Of a stretch of 44,304 nt of DNA, positions 1 through 7,825 are shown in pieces. Origin of the DNA: Synergistaceae bacterium. Its GTDB lineage: Bacteria; Synergistota; Synergistia; Synergistales; Aminobacteriaceae. The notes under the pieces are model-generated. The model saw only the letters and a program-made list of their open reading frames with translations, did not search any database and was not told where the DNA came from. The stretch covers positions 1-44,304 of the forward strand of contig JAFSUD010000071.1 in assembly GCA_017445405.1 (NCBI GenBank), in the 5' to 3' direction. The translations under genes and the position numbers were made by a program. The first letter of the stretch is position 1. The number at the start of each line of letters is the position of its first letter.

Positions 1-365
1 GATGACGAGCCAGCATTCAGCAGAGGATAGCGAGATTCTGTGAACAGCGGGGAGCGTTGAAGGCGTTAATGACTCACTACGAGATGACGAGCCAGCATTC
101 AGCGGAGGATGGCGAGACTCTGTGAACACCGGGGAGCGTTGAAGGCGTTAATGACTCACGACGAGATGACGACTCAGCATTCAGCAGAGGGTAGCGAGAT
201 TCTGTGAACACCGGGGAGCGTTGAAGGCGTTAATGACTCACTACGAGATGACGAGCCAGCATTCAGCGGAGGATGGCGAGACTCTGTGAACACCGGGAAA
301 TGTCTAGCCTTAATGCTCACGATAAGATGACGACTCAGCATTCAGTGGATGGCAGCGAGAAGATA
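1..365. repeat. 82-bp tandem repeat array upstream of flgG
   Basis: Three complete 82-bp units (1-82, 83-164, 165-246), a shortened fourth (247-324) and a decayed fifth (from about 326) follow head to tail, each beginning GATGACGA or GATGACGACTC. Units 1 and 3 share one set of variants (AGAGGATAG or AGAGGGTAG, GAGATTCTG) and units 2 and 4 another (GGAGGATGG, GAGACTCTG), so there is a 164-bp higher-order period. The unit length is not a multiple of three and every frame has stops; each unit holds only a 13-codon ATG-to-TGA frame without a ribosome binding site. The array probably continues left of the window. No coding role is supported; the stretch from 366 to 470 shows nothing except the flgG ribosome binding site. 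Confidence 0.9.
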
Positions 366-470
366 TGTTGCCAGCTTGGTACACCTTCACTGTCAACAGT
401 CCACTACCGCCGCTTGCGCGGAACGCCCGCCATCCCGCAAAACATACACACAAAGGAGTGAAGAATAATC

Positions 471-1262
471 ATGTTACGTTCATTATGGACCAGCGCATCA
501 GGAATGATAGCCCAGCAAACTCACCTTGACGTAGTTACCCACAACTTGGCTAACGTCAACACACAGGGCTACAAGAAGAGACGCGCAGACTTTGAGGACT
601 TGATGTACCAGATTTACAGAGAACCCGGAGCACCTATCGAGGGAGGAAGTGTTGTACCTACAGGAGTTCAGGTAGGCTTAGGCACACGAGTAACAGCGAC
701 TCCGAGCTTCATGGTGCAGGGAAATTTCCAGATAACAGACGGCCCTCTCGACTGGGCAATCATTGATGACAACGGATATTTTCAGGTTACGTTAGGTGAC
801 GGCCAGATAGGTTACACGAGAGGCGGCTCCTGGCAGATAGACAACGAAGGCCAGATAGTTAATGAGGACGGCTACCTTCTCGAGCCTGCAATCACTATCC
901 CCAACAACGCGCAGGAGATTCAGCTATCGCCCACTGGAGTCGTGAGCGTCAGAATCGCCGGAGAAGTCGAACTTCAGGAACTCGGGCAGATAGAGTTAGC
1001 CCGCTTCATCAACCCTTCCGGGCTTCGTGCAATCGGAGACAGAATGTTTGTCGAGACACCAGCGAGCGGAGAACCCATCACCGGAACTCCCGGCGAGGAC
1101 GGAATGCCCCAAGTCAGGCAGAACGTTATCGAGATGTCGAATGTTCAGGTGGTCGAGGAAATGGTCGAAATGATTGTTGCTCAGAGAGCTTACGAGGCCA
1201 ACTCTAAGGGTATCCAGACAGCCGACGACTTGCTGAGAATAGCTAACGGCCTCAAACGTTAA
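471..1262 (+). CDS. flgG: Flagellar distal rod protein FlgG
   Basis: FlgG builds the distal rod of the flagellar basal body, which crosses the periplasm between the MS ring and hook. The 263 residues match the usual FlgG length. The N-terminal rod signature NLANVNTQGYKK lies at residues 25-36. The C-terminal rod/hook motif (RAYEANSKGIQTADDLLR) is near residues 240-258 and forms the coiled-coil D0 domain together with the N-terminus. An AAAGGAG sequence lies about 13 bases before the ATG. It opens an operon with flgA, flgH, flgI and flgJ; flgA starts 4 bases after its stop. No unusual residues were seen. FlgF is the closest alternative, but the length and position before flgA-flgH-flgI favour FlgG. 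Confidence 0.96.
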   Translation: MLRSLWTSASGMIAQQTHLDVVTHNLANVNTQGYKKRRADFEDLMYQIYREPGAPIEGGSVVPTGVQVGLGTRVTATPSFMVQGNFQITDGPLDWAIIDDNGYFQVTLGDGQIGYTRGGSWQIDNEGQIVNEDGYLLEPAITIPNNAQEIQLSPTGVVSVRIAGEVELQELGQIELARFINPSGLRAIGDRMFVETPASGEPITGTPGEDGMPQVRQNVIEMSNVQVVEEMVEMIVAQRAYEANSKGIQTADDLLRIANGLKR

Positions 1263-1266
1263 TGCC

Positions 1267-2205
1267 ATGACAAGATTTTTACGGCAGGAGTGTCTCGCAT
1301 TGATGCTCCTGTTTTGCTATGCAGGAATATCTGACGCTGCCCAGAATATACGCATTGAGATTCCTGAAGTCGTCTACGTGCAGGGAGACAGCTTCACTCT
1401 CGGCCAAGTCGCCAGAATCTCAGGAGGCAATAACAGGACAAGAAAGGCTCTGGCAGATGTTCAGGTGTTTGCTGACAGAGGACGGCTCTCACGCAATGAA
1501 GTCTTGCGGGCCATTCAGAACAGTGATGCGAGTGATGCACGGATCGAGCTGCACATGCCCCAGTTCGTCCGCATAGAAGCTCCGGCCTATGAGGGCAACT
1601 TTACAGAGCCTCGTGAACTCAGGACTCCCTCGAGTCTCGCTCCCGTCATCAAGTCTCTTGCGTCATGGGAGGGCAGCGTAGAGGTCAGCGCGAGTTCTCC
1701 CGTACCCGACGGCAGACTCATAGACCCCGCGAGCATAGTTCCCGGAAGTTCTGCAGTAACTCTCAGATTTCAGGATGACGACGGAAGAGTCCGGGCACTC
1801 AACGTGAGGCTGACATGGCTTCAGAATGTCATGATAGCTTCACGGAACATCAAGCGCGGAGACAGGATAACAGCGGGACAGCTTATCTCGCGCCAGATGA
1901 AGATTACCCGTCCGGGAATGTACGCCTCGACTCCCGGAGAGATCACAGGCTTCACGGCAAACAAGAACATCAAGCAGGGAGAACCTATACTGCTTCGGGA
2001 TCTCACAAGCTCGAACATGCTCAAGCGCGGACGGCAGGTAAAGATAGTTGCGAGGCTAGGAGGAATCCGGGTAACTGCAGACGGAATACTCTTAGAGGAC
2101 GGCAGGCCCGGAGACTGGGTGAAGGTTCGCAGAGCAGACGACAAGCGCGTAACTCTGAGGGCAAGAATCATTGACGAGAACACAGTAGAAGTTCACGTAG
2201 AGTAA
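1267..2205 (+). CDS. flgA: Flagellar P-ring assembly chaperone FlgA
   Basis: FlgA is a periplasmic chaperone needed for FlgI to polymerise into the P ring. The 312-residue product starts with a signal peptide (hydrophobic core LALMLLFCYAG, likely cleavage near SDA-AQN, residue 24). An SAF/ChapFlgA-like domain follows in the C-terminal half, roughly residues 185-250, with the SRNIKRGDRITAGQL and NKNIKQGEPILLRDL segments typical of this fold. It is longer than the enterobacterial protein (about 220 residues), as in many non-proteobacterial FlgAs. It lies between flgG and flgH, which supports the call. The start follows the flgG stop closely with no strong Shine-Dalgarno, suggesting translation coupled to flgG. 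Confidence 0.92.
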   Translation: MTRFLRQECLALMLLFCYAGISDAAQNIRIEIPEVVYVQGDSFTLGQVARISGGNNRTRKALADVQVFADRGRLSRNEVLRAIQNSDASDARIELHMPQFVRIEAPAYEGNFTEPRELRTPSSLAPVIKSLASWEGSVEVSASSPVPDGRLIDPASIVPGSSAVTLRFQDDDGRVRALNVRLTWLQNVMIASRNIKRGDRITAGQLISRQMKITRPGMYASTPGEITGFTANKNIKQGEPILLRDLTSSNMLKRGRQVKIVARLGGIRVTADGILLEDGRPGDWVKVRRADDKRVTLRARIIDENTVEVHVE

Positions 2206-2217
2206 GGAGGAAAAATT

Positions 2218-2793
2218 ATGCGTAGAAGATTAATGTGTGCGGTCATGCTGTTAGTGTGGGCAGGGAGTGCCTTTGCCGGATCGCTATGGAACGACAACAC
2301 TAACTGGTTCGCAGATGCAAGGCCGGGACGAGTCGGGGACATCATTACGGTGATGGTCGACGAACAGACTGACGCGAGCGACGAGGCGACAATGGGAGTA
2401 ACTAAGACCAGCAACAACAATATCAACAACGGAGCGGACGGCACGGGGATTCTGAAGTTCATCAGGGGCTTGACGTTCACGACTGCGAACTCTGCAACAG
2501 GAGACGGCTCGGTTGAACGCACTCACAGCGCAACTACTACTCTTGCGTGCCTCGTTACAGAAGTCCTCCCGAACGGAAATCTCGTGATTGAGGGTACACG
2601 CGATGTACGGACGAGCGACGAGATTCTGCAGATTCAGTTAGCCGGAGTAATCAGGCCTCAGGATGTCAACGCAGACAACCAGATTAACAGCCGGCTTATC
2701 GCGAATGCAGAAATAGCAGTGAAGGGCAGAGGGATTCTTTCGCGTACCCAGAAACCCGGAGTCATAACTCAGATATTGCAGACGGTGTTCTAA
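2218..2793 (+). CDS. flgH: Flagellar L-ring protein FlgH
   Basis: FlgH forms the L ring that lets the rod pass through the outer membrane. The 191 residues contain the family core: PGRVGDIITVMVDEQTDAS early, LPNGNLVIEGTRDVRTSDE in the middle, and IRPQDVNADNQINSRLIANAEI with the GRGILSRTQKPG tail. A good ribosome binding site (AAGGAGG) precedes the ATG. The N-terminus is an ordinary signal peptide ending around AFA-GS (residue 20). There is no lipobox cysteine, whereas enterobacterial FlgH is a lipoprotein with a conserved LTGC. It is flanked by flgA and flgI, with only 3 bases between its stop and the flgI start. Confidence 0.95.
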   Translation: MRRRLMCAVMLLVWAGSAFAGSLWNDNTNWFADARPGRVGDIITVMVDEQTDASDEATMGVTKTSNNNINNGADGTGILKFIRGLTFTTANSATGDGSVERTHSATTTLACLVTEVLPNGNLVIEGTRDVRTSDEILQIQLAGVIRPQDVNADNQINSRLIANAEIAVKGRGILSRTQKPGVITQILQTVF

Positions 2794-2796
2794 ATC

Positions 2797-3924
2797 ATGA
2801 AGAAGATTATTTGTGTAACAGCGTGTGTATTAATATTTTGCGGGAAGATTTTTGCGGCCGTCAACCTTCAGGATATGGACTTCTCGCGCGTCAATCCCTC
2901 CGTTCGCATAAAGGACATCACCGACGTAGAGGGAGCACGCAGCAACCAGCTCACAGGTATAGGCCTCGTTACCGGTCTCAACGGTACAGGCGACAACTCG
3001 CAGATGGCGGTTCAGATGATGCGCAACATGATGCGTAATTTCGGCGTAACTCTCGACGCAAGGTCAGTCCGTACACGCAACATTGCGGTCGTCTCGCTCA
3101 CGGCGACGCTGCCTCCTTACGTGCGCTCGGGCCAGAACATTGACGTGAACGTCGCAACAATGGGGAATGCCTCGAGTCTTCAGGGAGGGACTCTGATTCA
3201 GGCACCGCTCAGGGCAGCAGACGGGAAAGTCTACGCAGTTGCGCAGGGGCCTGTGATGGTCGGCGGAGGCAGTGCTCAGGGAGGAGGAGCATCACGGGTT
3301 CAGAATGTCCCGACAGCAGGGCGGGTCCCGAACGGAGCAATCGTTGAGCGTGAAGTTCCGACAGATTACACGATGGGCGGGCAGACTGCATTGCTTCTCA
3401 GGACTCCGGACTTCACGACGGCTCAGAGAATCGCTGACGCAATCAATGAAGTGTACGGTGTGGTGGCCTATGCTCCGGATGCAGGACGAGTCGACATCAA
3501 CCTTCCCGGCCCGTACCTGCAGGCACCTGCAGCATTTCTCGCGAACGTCGGGAATCTCGAGATCGAGCCAGACACGAGCGCGAAAGTTACCATCAACGAA
3601 CGCACCGGCACAGTAGTTCTCGGCGGAAACGTCAAGATTAGCTCCGTCGGAGTGGCTCACGGGAATCTGGTTGTTACTGTGGGAGAGACTCCGACAGTGG
3701 TTCAGCCCGAGAGCATGACGCAGGGAGTTACGGCGATAACGACGAGGACGGACATTACTGCTGACGAGGAAGGCGGATCGTTAATTGCGATGCCTGCGAC
3801 TACGACAGTTAGGGATCTTGTGAGGGTGCTTAACTCGTTGGGAGCGAGGCCGAGAGACATTATCGAGATACTGCAGGCAATTAACCGCGCGGGAGCACTG
3901 CACGGGGAGCTTGTGGCGATGTAG
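2797..3924 (+). CDS. flgI: Flagellar P-ring protein FlgI
   Basis: FlgI forms the periplasmic P ring around the rod at the peptidoglycan layer, assembled with FlgA. The 375-residue protein has a signal peptide ending near IFA-AVN, then the hallmark segments RIKDITDVEGARSNQLTGIG, GLNGTGDN and the long conserved central domain (SLQGGTLIQAPLRAADG, AQGPVMVGG). The C-terminus has the usual VRVLNSLGARPRDIIEILQAI. Length is typical of the family. The stop at 3922-3924 lies only 4 bases before the ATG of an inserted glycosyltransferase gene, so that gene is cotranscribed with the flagellar operon. Confidence 0.96.
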   Translation: MKKIICVTACVLIFCGKIFAAVNLQDMDFSRVNPSVRIKDITDVEGARSNQLTGIGLVTGLNGTGDNSQMAVQMMRNMMRNFGVTLDARSVRTRNIAVVSLTATLPPYVRSGQNIDVNVATMGNASSLQGGTLIQAPLRAADGKVYAVAQGPVMVGGGSAQGGGASRVQNVPTAGRVPNGAIVEREVPTDYTMGGQTALLLRTPDFTTAQRIADAINEVYGVVAYAPDAGRVDINLPGPYLQAPAAFLANVGNLEIEPDTSAKVTINERTGTVVLGGNVKISSVGVAHGNLVVTVGETPTVVQPESMTQGVTAITTRTDITADEEGGSLIAMPATTTVRDLVRVLNSLGARPRDIIEILQAINRAGALHGELVAM

Positions 3925-3928
3925 TGCT

Positions 3929-5044
3929 ATGCGTGTACTGTTTATCAATGTCCAGTGCGGACGTGGAAGTCATGGCAAAATTGCAGCAGCTCAGGCAGAA
4001 GAGTATGAACGTCAGGGTCATGAAGTAAAGATAGCTTATGGCAGAGATGATGTCCCTGAAAATTACAAGAAATATGCTGTGAGGATAGGGTCGACACTAG
4101 GCGTTTACTGCCATGCTCTACTTACACGCTTGACTGACAGGAACGGATTCTTTTCGCGTGGGGCAACGAGACGCTTTCTGTTTTGGGCTGATGAGTATAA
4201 CCCTGACTTGCTGTGGCTTCACAACATTCACGGCTACTACATCAACATTGAGATGCTTTTCACGTGGATAAAGTCCCGGCCAAGCATGAAGGTGATGTGG
4301 ACACTTCATGACTGCTGGGCGTTCACAGGACACTGCGGATTCTTTACGTTTGCGAAGTGCGAGAAGTGGAGGACTCACTGCGAACACTGCCCGCAGAGAC
4401 ATGCATACCCCGCAAGTTTTGTTGATAACAGCTTCAGAAATTATGATGACAAACGCAGGCTCTTCACCGGCGTGAAAGATATGACCCTGATAACACCGTC
4501 GCAGTGGCTTGCGGATTTGGTGTCGCAGAGTTTTCTGAAGGAATATCCGTGCGAGGTCAGGCACAACGAGATAGACAGAAATATCTTCAGGCCTTCAGCA
4601 AGTGATTTCCGCGAGAGGTACGGACTTGCCGGGAAGAAAATAGTGCTTGGTGTGGCTAACAGGTGGGAGCCGAGAAAAGGTCTGGGAGATTTTGTGAGGC
4701 TGTTTGAGATTCTGAATCCTGAAAAGTTTGTGATAGTTCTTGTCGGACTTAAACATGACAAGCTGCCAGACAATATTATTCATATAGACCGCACGAGCAA
4801 CCAGAAGGAATTAGCAGAGATTTACACGGCTGCTGATGTATTCTTCAATCCTACGTATGAAGATAATTACCCCACAGTGAATCTTGAGGCTGAGGCCTGC
4901 GGTACACCTGTGATAACTTACCGCACAGGAGGAGCCCCCGAGACGATACAGCGTGAAGATTCATGCGTGATAGACTGCGGAGATGTTGAGGCCGCTAAGG
5001 AAGCAATAGAGCAAATTTGTGAAGGAGGAGCGAGAGATGATTAA
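3929..5044 (+). CDS. GT4-like glycosyltransferase within the flagellar operon
   Basis: The protein has two Rossmann-like domains as in GT-B glycosyltransferases of family 4. The N-terminus (MRVLFINVQC, then GSHGKIAAAQAEEYERQGHEVKIAYG) begins domain 1, followed by a Cys-rich segment near TLHDCWAFTGHCGFF. The C-terminal donor-sugar site reads YTAADVFFNPTYEDNYP then LEAEACGTPVI and GGAPE. The ATG at 3929 is chosen because it starts the first beta strand; a GTG at 3911 would overlap flgI. The gene sits between flgI and flgJ, an unusual place, and its last codons contain the AAGGAGG of flgJ. Base composition looks lower in GC than the flanking genes, suggesting acquisition. Likely roles are flagellar protein glycosylation or surface polysaccharide synthesis; the sequence does not decide between them. 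Confidence 0.85.
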   Translation: MRVLFINVQCGRGSHGKIAAAQAEEYERQGHEVKIAYGRDDVPENYKKYAVRIGSTLGVYCHALLTRLTDRNGFFSRGATRRFLFWADEYNPDLLWLHNIHGYYINIEMLFTWIKSRPSMKVMWTLHDCWAFTGHCGFFTFAKCEKWRTHCEHCPQRHAYPASFVDNSFRNYDDKRRLFTGVKDMTLITPSQWLADLVSQSFLKEYPCEVRHNEIDRNIFRPSASDFRERYGLAGKKIVLGVANRWEPRKGLGDFVRLFEILNPEKFVIVLVGLKHDKLPDNIIHIDRTSNQKELAEIYTAADVFFNPTYEDNYPTVNLEAEACGTPVITYRTGGAPETIQREDSCVIDCGDVEAAKEAIEQICEGGARDD

Positions 5045-5402
5045 CGGCATAAGCAGATCAAGGATAGTCCGGGAAGTTCCGCCGGAGATACACGAGACGG
5101 AGGAAGCAAAGCAGCTCAAGGAATCGTGCCAGCAGTTCGAGAGCATATTATGGGCGAAACTCTGGAAGGATATGCGCACCTCTGCAATGTCTATCAGCGG
5201 AGCAGACAAGGAGAGGCCGTATAAGCAGATGGAGGAATTGTCGCTCGAAATGGCGAGTGATGACCTCGTGGGGCAGTCCGGAGGAGCAGGACTCTGGAAG
5301 ATGCTCTATGACAGCATGGTCGGCAAACTTGCAGCGGACAAGGAAGCCCAAGAGAGGCGGGCTGCAGATGAAGAGGCAGCAGGTTTCAGCGTTCAGGCTT
5401 AA
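5037..5402 (+). CDS. flgJ: Rod-binding protein, FlgJ N-terminal domain type
   Basis: The 121-residue protein matches the rod-binding (capping scaffold) domain of FlgJ: QLKESCQQFESILWAKLWKDMR, then MEELSLEMASDDLVGQSGGAGLWKMLYDSM. It lacks the muramidase domain found in enterobacterial FlgJ, as is common outside Proteobacteria, so peptidoglycan must be cleared by a separate enzyme. The start is the ATG at 5037, 8 bases after AAGGAGG (5022-5028), rather than an upstream GTG at 5019 that would overlap this ribosome binding site. It overlaps the preceding glycosyltransferase gene by 8 bases, which indicates translational coupling. A terminator hairpin follows at 5409-5445, so this is the last gene of the operon. 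Confidence 0.88.
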   Translation: MINGISRSRIVREVPPEIHETEEAKQLKESCQQFESILWAKLWKDMRTSAMSISGADKERPYKQMEELSLEMASDDLVGQSGGAGLWKMLYDSMVGKLAADKEAQERRAADEEAAGFSVQA

Positions 5403-5407
5403 ATGAT

Positions 5408-5447
5408 ATGTCCCCCTGTTCTTGCTGAAGAATGGGGGATAATATTT
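5408..5447 (+). terminator. Rho-independent terminator after flgJ
   Basis: A hairpin with a TCCCCC/GGGGGA outer stem and a TTCTT/AAGAA inner stem around a GCTG loop is followed by a T-rich stretch. It ends the flagellar operon a few bases after the flgJ stop. Confidence 0.8.
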
Positions 5448-5473
5448 TTAATATAGAAGGCGGTTGACAAAAC

Positions 5474-6525
5474 ATGAATAACATAATAGGAGTCAGGAGT
5501 CAGGAGTCAGGAAGCACTATTTTGACTTTTTGCGGGTGGCAGCATGTCTCGCAGTAATGACTCTCCACGTCGCAGCAGGGAACTGGTACGCCACAGACGT
5601 AAACTCGTTCTCATGGCAGGCACTTAACTTCTGGGACGCTCTCGTAAGATGCGGTGTCCCCGTGTTCGTGATGATCAGCGGTGCGTTATTCCTTTACCCC
5701 CGCAAAGAGATTCCCGTAAGCAAGCTCTACACTAAATACATTCCGAGAATACTTATCGCATTAATCTTCTGGTCGTTCGTGTATGCAATGAAGGATTATG
5801 TGAAGACCGGCGACCTCCTGAAAGCATGTGCTCACTTCATTAGGGGACATTATCACCTGTGGTTCTTGTTCATGATTACGGGGCTGTATATGATTGTGCC
5901 GTTCTTGAGAAAGATTGCAGAATCAGAGAAGCTCACGAAATACTATCTTGTGCTCGCATTAATCTTCACGTTCACTCTTCCTGAATGCGCAAACATTATT
6001 TCCGTTTTCTCTGAGAAATACGGCACGTTCGCAGAAAAGTATGTTGCTGGCTTTCACATGGAGTTTGTTGCTGGCTACACGGGCTATTTTCTGCTGGGCT
6101 ATGTCCTAGACAGAATGAATATCTCCCCAAAACTTGAGCGCGTAATCTACTTGGCCGGTGTATTAGGAGTGAGCTTTACAGTCCTGATGTCATCGTTTGC
6201 GTCAGTGTACATGAATGAGGCTACGGAGATGTTCTACAAGAATCAAACTGTGAATGTTATGTGCGAGAGCGTTGCAGTGTTCGTATTCTTCAGGATGCAT
6301 TTTAACCGTGAGAGCGTGATTATCAGGAAATTATCGCAATACAGCTTTGGGGCATATCTTGTTCATGATGCAGTGATTCAGCTCATCCGGAAACTTGGCC
6401 TGCACTCTCTGACATTCTGCCCTGTGTTCTCTGTGCCGGTTGCTGCTGCAGTAGTCTTCATGCTGTCATTCACTATATCCGGCATTCTGAATCATGTGCC
6501 CGTTCTCAAGAAGTACATTGTGTGA
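5474..6525 (+). CDS. Acyltransferase-3 family membrane protein, phase-variable and out of frame here
   Basis: The product is a multi-pass inner-membrane acyltransferase of the OafA/acyltransferase-3 type, a family that O-acylates surface polysaccharides. Family features seen are YFDFLRVAACLAVMTLHV at the start of helix 1, GVPVFVMISGALF, HYHLWFLFMITGLY and a late SFGAYLVHDAV segment. The conserved N-terminus lies partly upstream of the first possible in-frame start (TTG 5530 or GTG 5533). The natural start appears to be the ATG at 5474, with a GAAGG 13 bases upstream. Between them lies a (GGAGTCA)3.4 tract. With the present copy number the ATG frame stops at 5555-5557 after 27 codons. One more 7-bp unit, or two fewer, would give a continuous protein. 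Substrate unknown. Confidence 0.8.
5489..5512 (+). repeat. (GGAGTCA)3.4 simple-sequence repeat in the acyltransferase 5' end
   Basis: Three full 7-bp units (5489-5495, 5496-5502, 5503-5509) and a GGA remnant make a perfect 24-nt tract. It begins 15 bases after the first base of the ATG at 5474. Because 7 is not a multiple of three, gain or loss of a unit shifts the downstream frame. Four units would join the ATG to the acyltransferase frame. Confidence 0.9.
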
Positions 6526-6529
6526 GAGG

Positions 6530-6562
6530 TACTATCCCCTGCGTGAAAGCGTGGGGGAAAAT
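6530..6562 (+). terminator. Terminator hairpin after the acyltransferase gene
   Basis: TCCCCTGCG pairs with CGTGGGGGA (two G-T pairs) around a TGAAAG loop and is followed by AAAATTTCTG. It lies just after the acyltransferase stop and separates it from the following glycosyltransferase, which has its own -10 box. Confidence 0.65.
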
Positions 6563-6571
6563 TTCTGTATG

Positions 6572-6580
6572 TGTTATAAT
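6572..6580 (+). promoter_or_regulatory. Extended -10 promoter element before the phase-variable glycosyltransferase
   Basis: TGTTATAAT (TG, one base, then TATAAT at 6575-6580) lies 34 bases before the ATG at 6615. No convincing -35 box is seen, which fits an extended -10 promoter. AAAGGAG follows at 6599-6605 as ribosome binding site. Confidence 0.5.
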
Positions 6581-6614
6581 TCCTAACACAATCAGCAGAA
6601 AGGAGCTTGACAAA

Positions 6615-7762
6615 ATGGATTTTACGTCCATAATTGACAAGACAAGACAAGACAAGACAGCATTTCTTTATCTGTTTACTACGACTACCAAATATTAGTT
6701 GGACAGAAGTACGGCGGGATTTCTCGTTACTTCTTCGAACTTATCCCAAGACTCAGAAAATTAGGCGTTGAATGTGATGTGAGTTGTGTACGTAATCACA
6801 ATTATTATTTTGCTGAAGAATTAGGCATAGTCGATATGTCTGATCATGGCAGATTAGTTCGTGGTCTCGAACGGCGCGCCTCCTCGTTGTTAAATAAGGT
6901 CAGGGCTTCCGTTGATGTCCGAAGAAAGCATTACGATATTATTCACCCTACGTACTACAACATGTCATACGGCAGGAAAGCAAAAATTATTCTCGACGTT
7001 CACGACATGATACCCGAAATGTATCCCATGTACCGCTGGACCAAGAAGCTGGCCTCTGACAAAAAGAAGACCTTGCATGAAGCTGACAGAATCATATCAG
7101 TATCTGAGTATACGAAGCGAGATATGCTGAGATTTTATCCTGACATAGAACCTGAAAGAGTGTCTGTGATATACAGAGGAACTATGATGCAGCCTCAGCC
7201 TGAATCATCACGAAGATTTACGATTATGGACGGCAGAGATTACGTATTGTTCGTAGGAAACAGGAGACTCTACAAGAACTTCGCGCGTTTTTTCGAGGCC
7301 ATGAAAGGGGTAATGAGTGTACATAAAGATTTATGCTTATTCTGTGCCGGCGGAGGAGCTTTTACTAAAGAGGAGCGTGCTGCTATTGATGGCTTGGAGG
7401 CCAGAGTATTTCAGGGCGGACTGACTGATGATGAACTAATCGATGCATACATGAATGCTCTGTGTTTCGTGTTCCCATCAGAGTATGAAGGTTTTGGGCT
7501 TCCTGTGCTTGAAGCATTTGCGTGCAGGTGTCCGCTTGTGTGTTCACATGCTACTGTGTTCCCTGAAGTTGCTGGAAATGCAGCAGAGTATTTTGATCCG
7601 TTCGATGCTGATGATATGGCTGCAAAGATTCTTAATGTACTTGGCAGTGAGAATTTACGCAACAGCCTAAAGGTCAGAGGACTTGAGCGTCTAAAGTTCT
7701 TCAGCTGGGAGAAGGCAGCACGAGAGACTCTGAAATGTTACGATCAAGCAATGAAGCAATAG
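6615..7762 (+). CDS. GT4 glycosyltransferase, phase-variable and out of frame here
   Basis: This is a GT-B fold glycosyltransferase of the GT4 type. The N-terminal signature YYDYQILVGQKYGGISRYFFE lies at about 6674-6739, in the same frame as the rest of the gene. The C-terminal donor site reads PSEYEGFGLPVLEAFAC with the catalytic-type EGFG...E arrangement. The frame has no ATG, GTG or TTG between the stop at 6635 and a GTG at 6779; starting at 6779 would delete the conserved N-terminus. The natural start is the ATG at 6615 with AAAGGAG ten bases upstream. A (GACAA)4.8 tract then shifts the frame, and the ATG frame stops at 6696-6698. One unit fewer, or two more, restores a full protein. It probably adds a sugar to a surface glycan; substrate unknown. 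Confidence 0.8.
6636..6659 (+). repeat. (GACAA)4.8 simple-sequence repeat in the glycosyltransferase 5' end
   Basis: Four perfect GACAA units plus GACA form a 24-nt tract, 21 bases after the first base of the ATG at 6615. Losing one unit (-5) or gaining two (+10) would put the ATG in frame with the conserved glycosyltransferase body. Confidence 0.9.
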
Positions 7763-7778
7763 TTAGTGTAATGTGAGA

Positions 7779-7784
7779 TATAAT
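7779..7784 (+). promoter_or_regulatory. Probable -10 box for the glycerate kinase gene
   Basis: TATAAT lies 42 bases before the glycerate kinase ATG in a short intergenic gap. The -35 region is weak, so this is a tentative call. Confidence 0.4.
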
Positions 7785-7825
7785 TACCCCATCCCAAACT
7801 AATCACATTAACGGAGGAATCTATC

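Noticed and set aside
1..365. CRISPR array
   Set aside because: The whole 82-bp unit is repeated with no variable spacers, and no cas genes are present.
273..461. Open frame of 62 codons within the 82-bp repeat array
   Set aside because: It lies across decayed repeats whose length is not a multiple of three, has no ribosome binding site and shows no protein-like pattern.
996..1268. Minus-strand open frame opposite flgG
   Set aside because: It is a shadow of the GC-rich flgG gene with no ribosome binding site or protein-like features.
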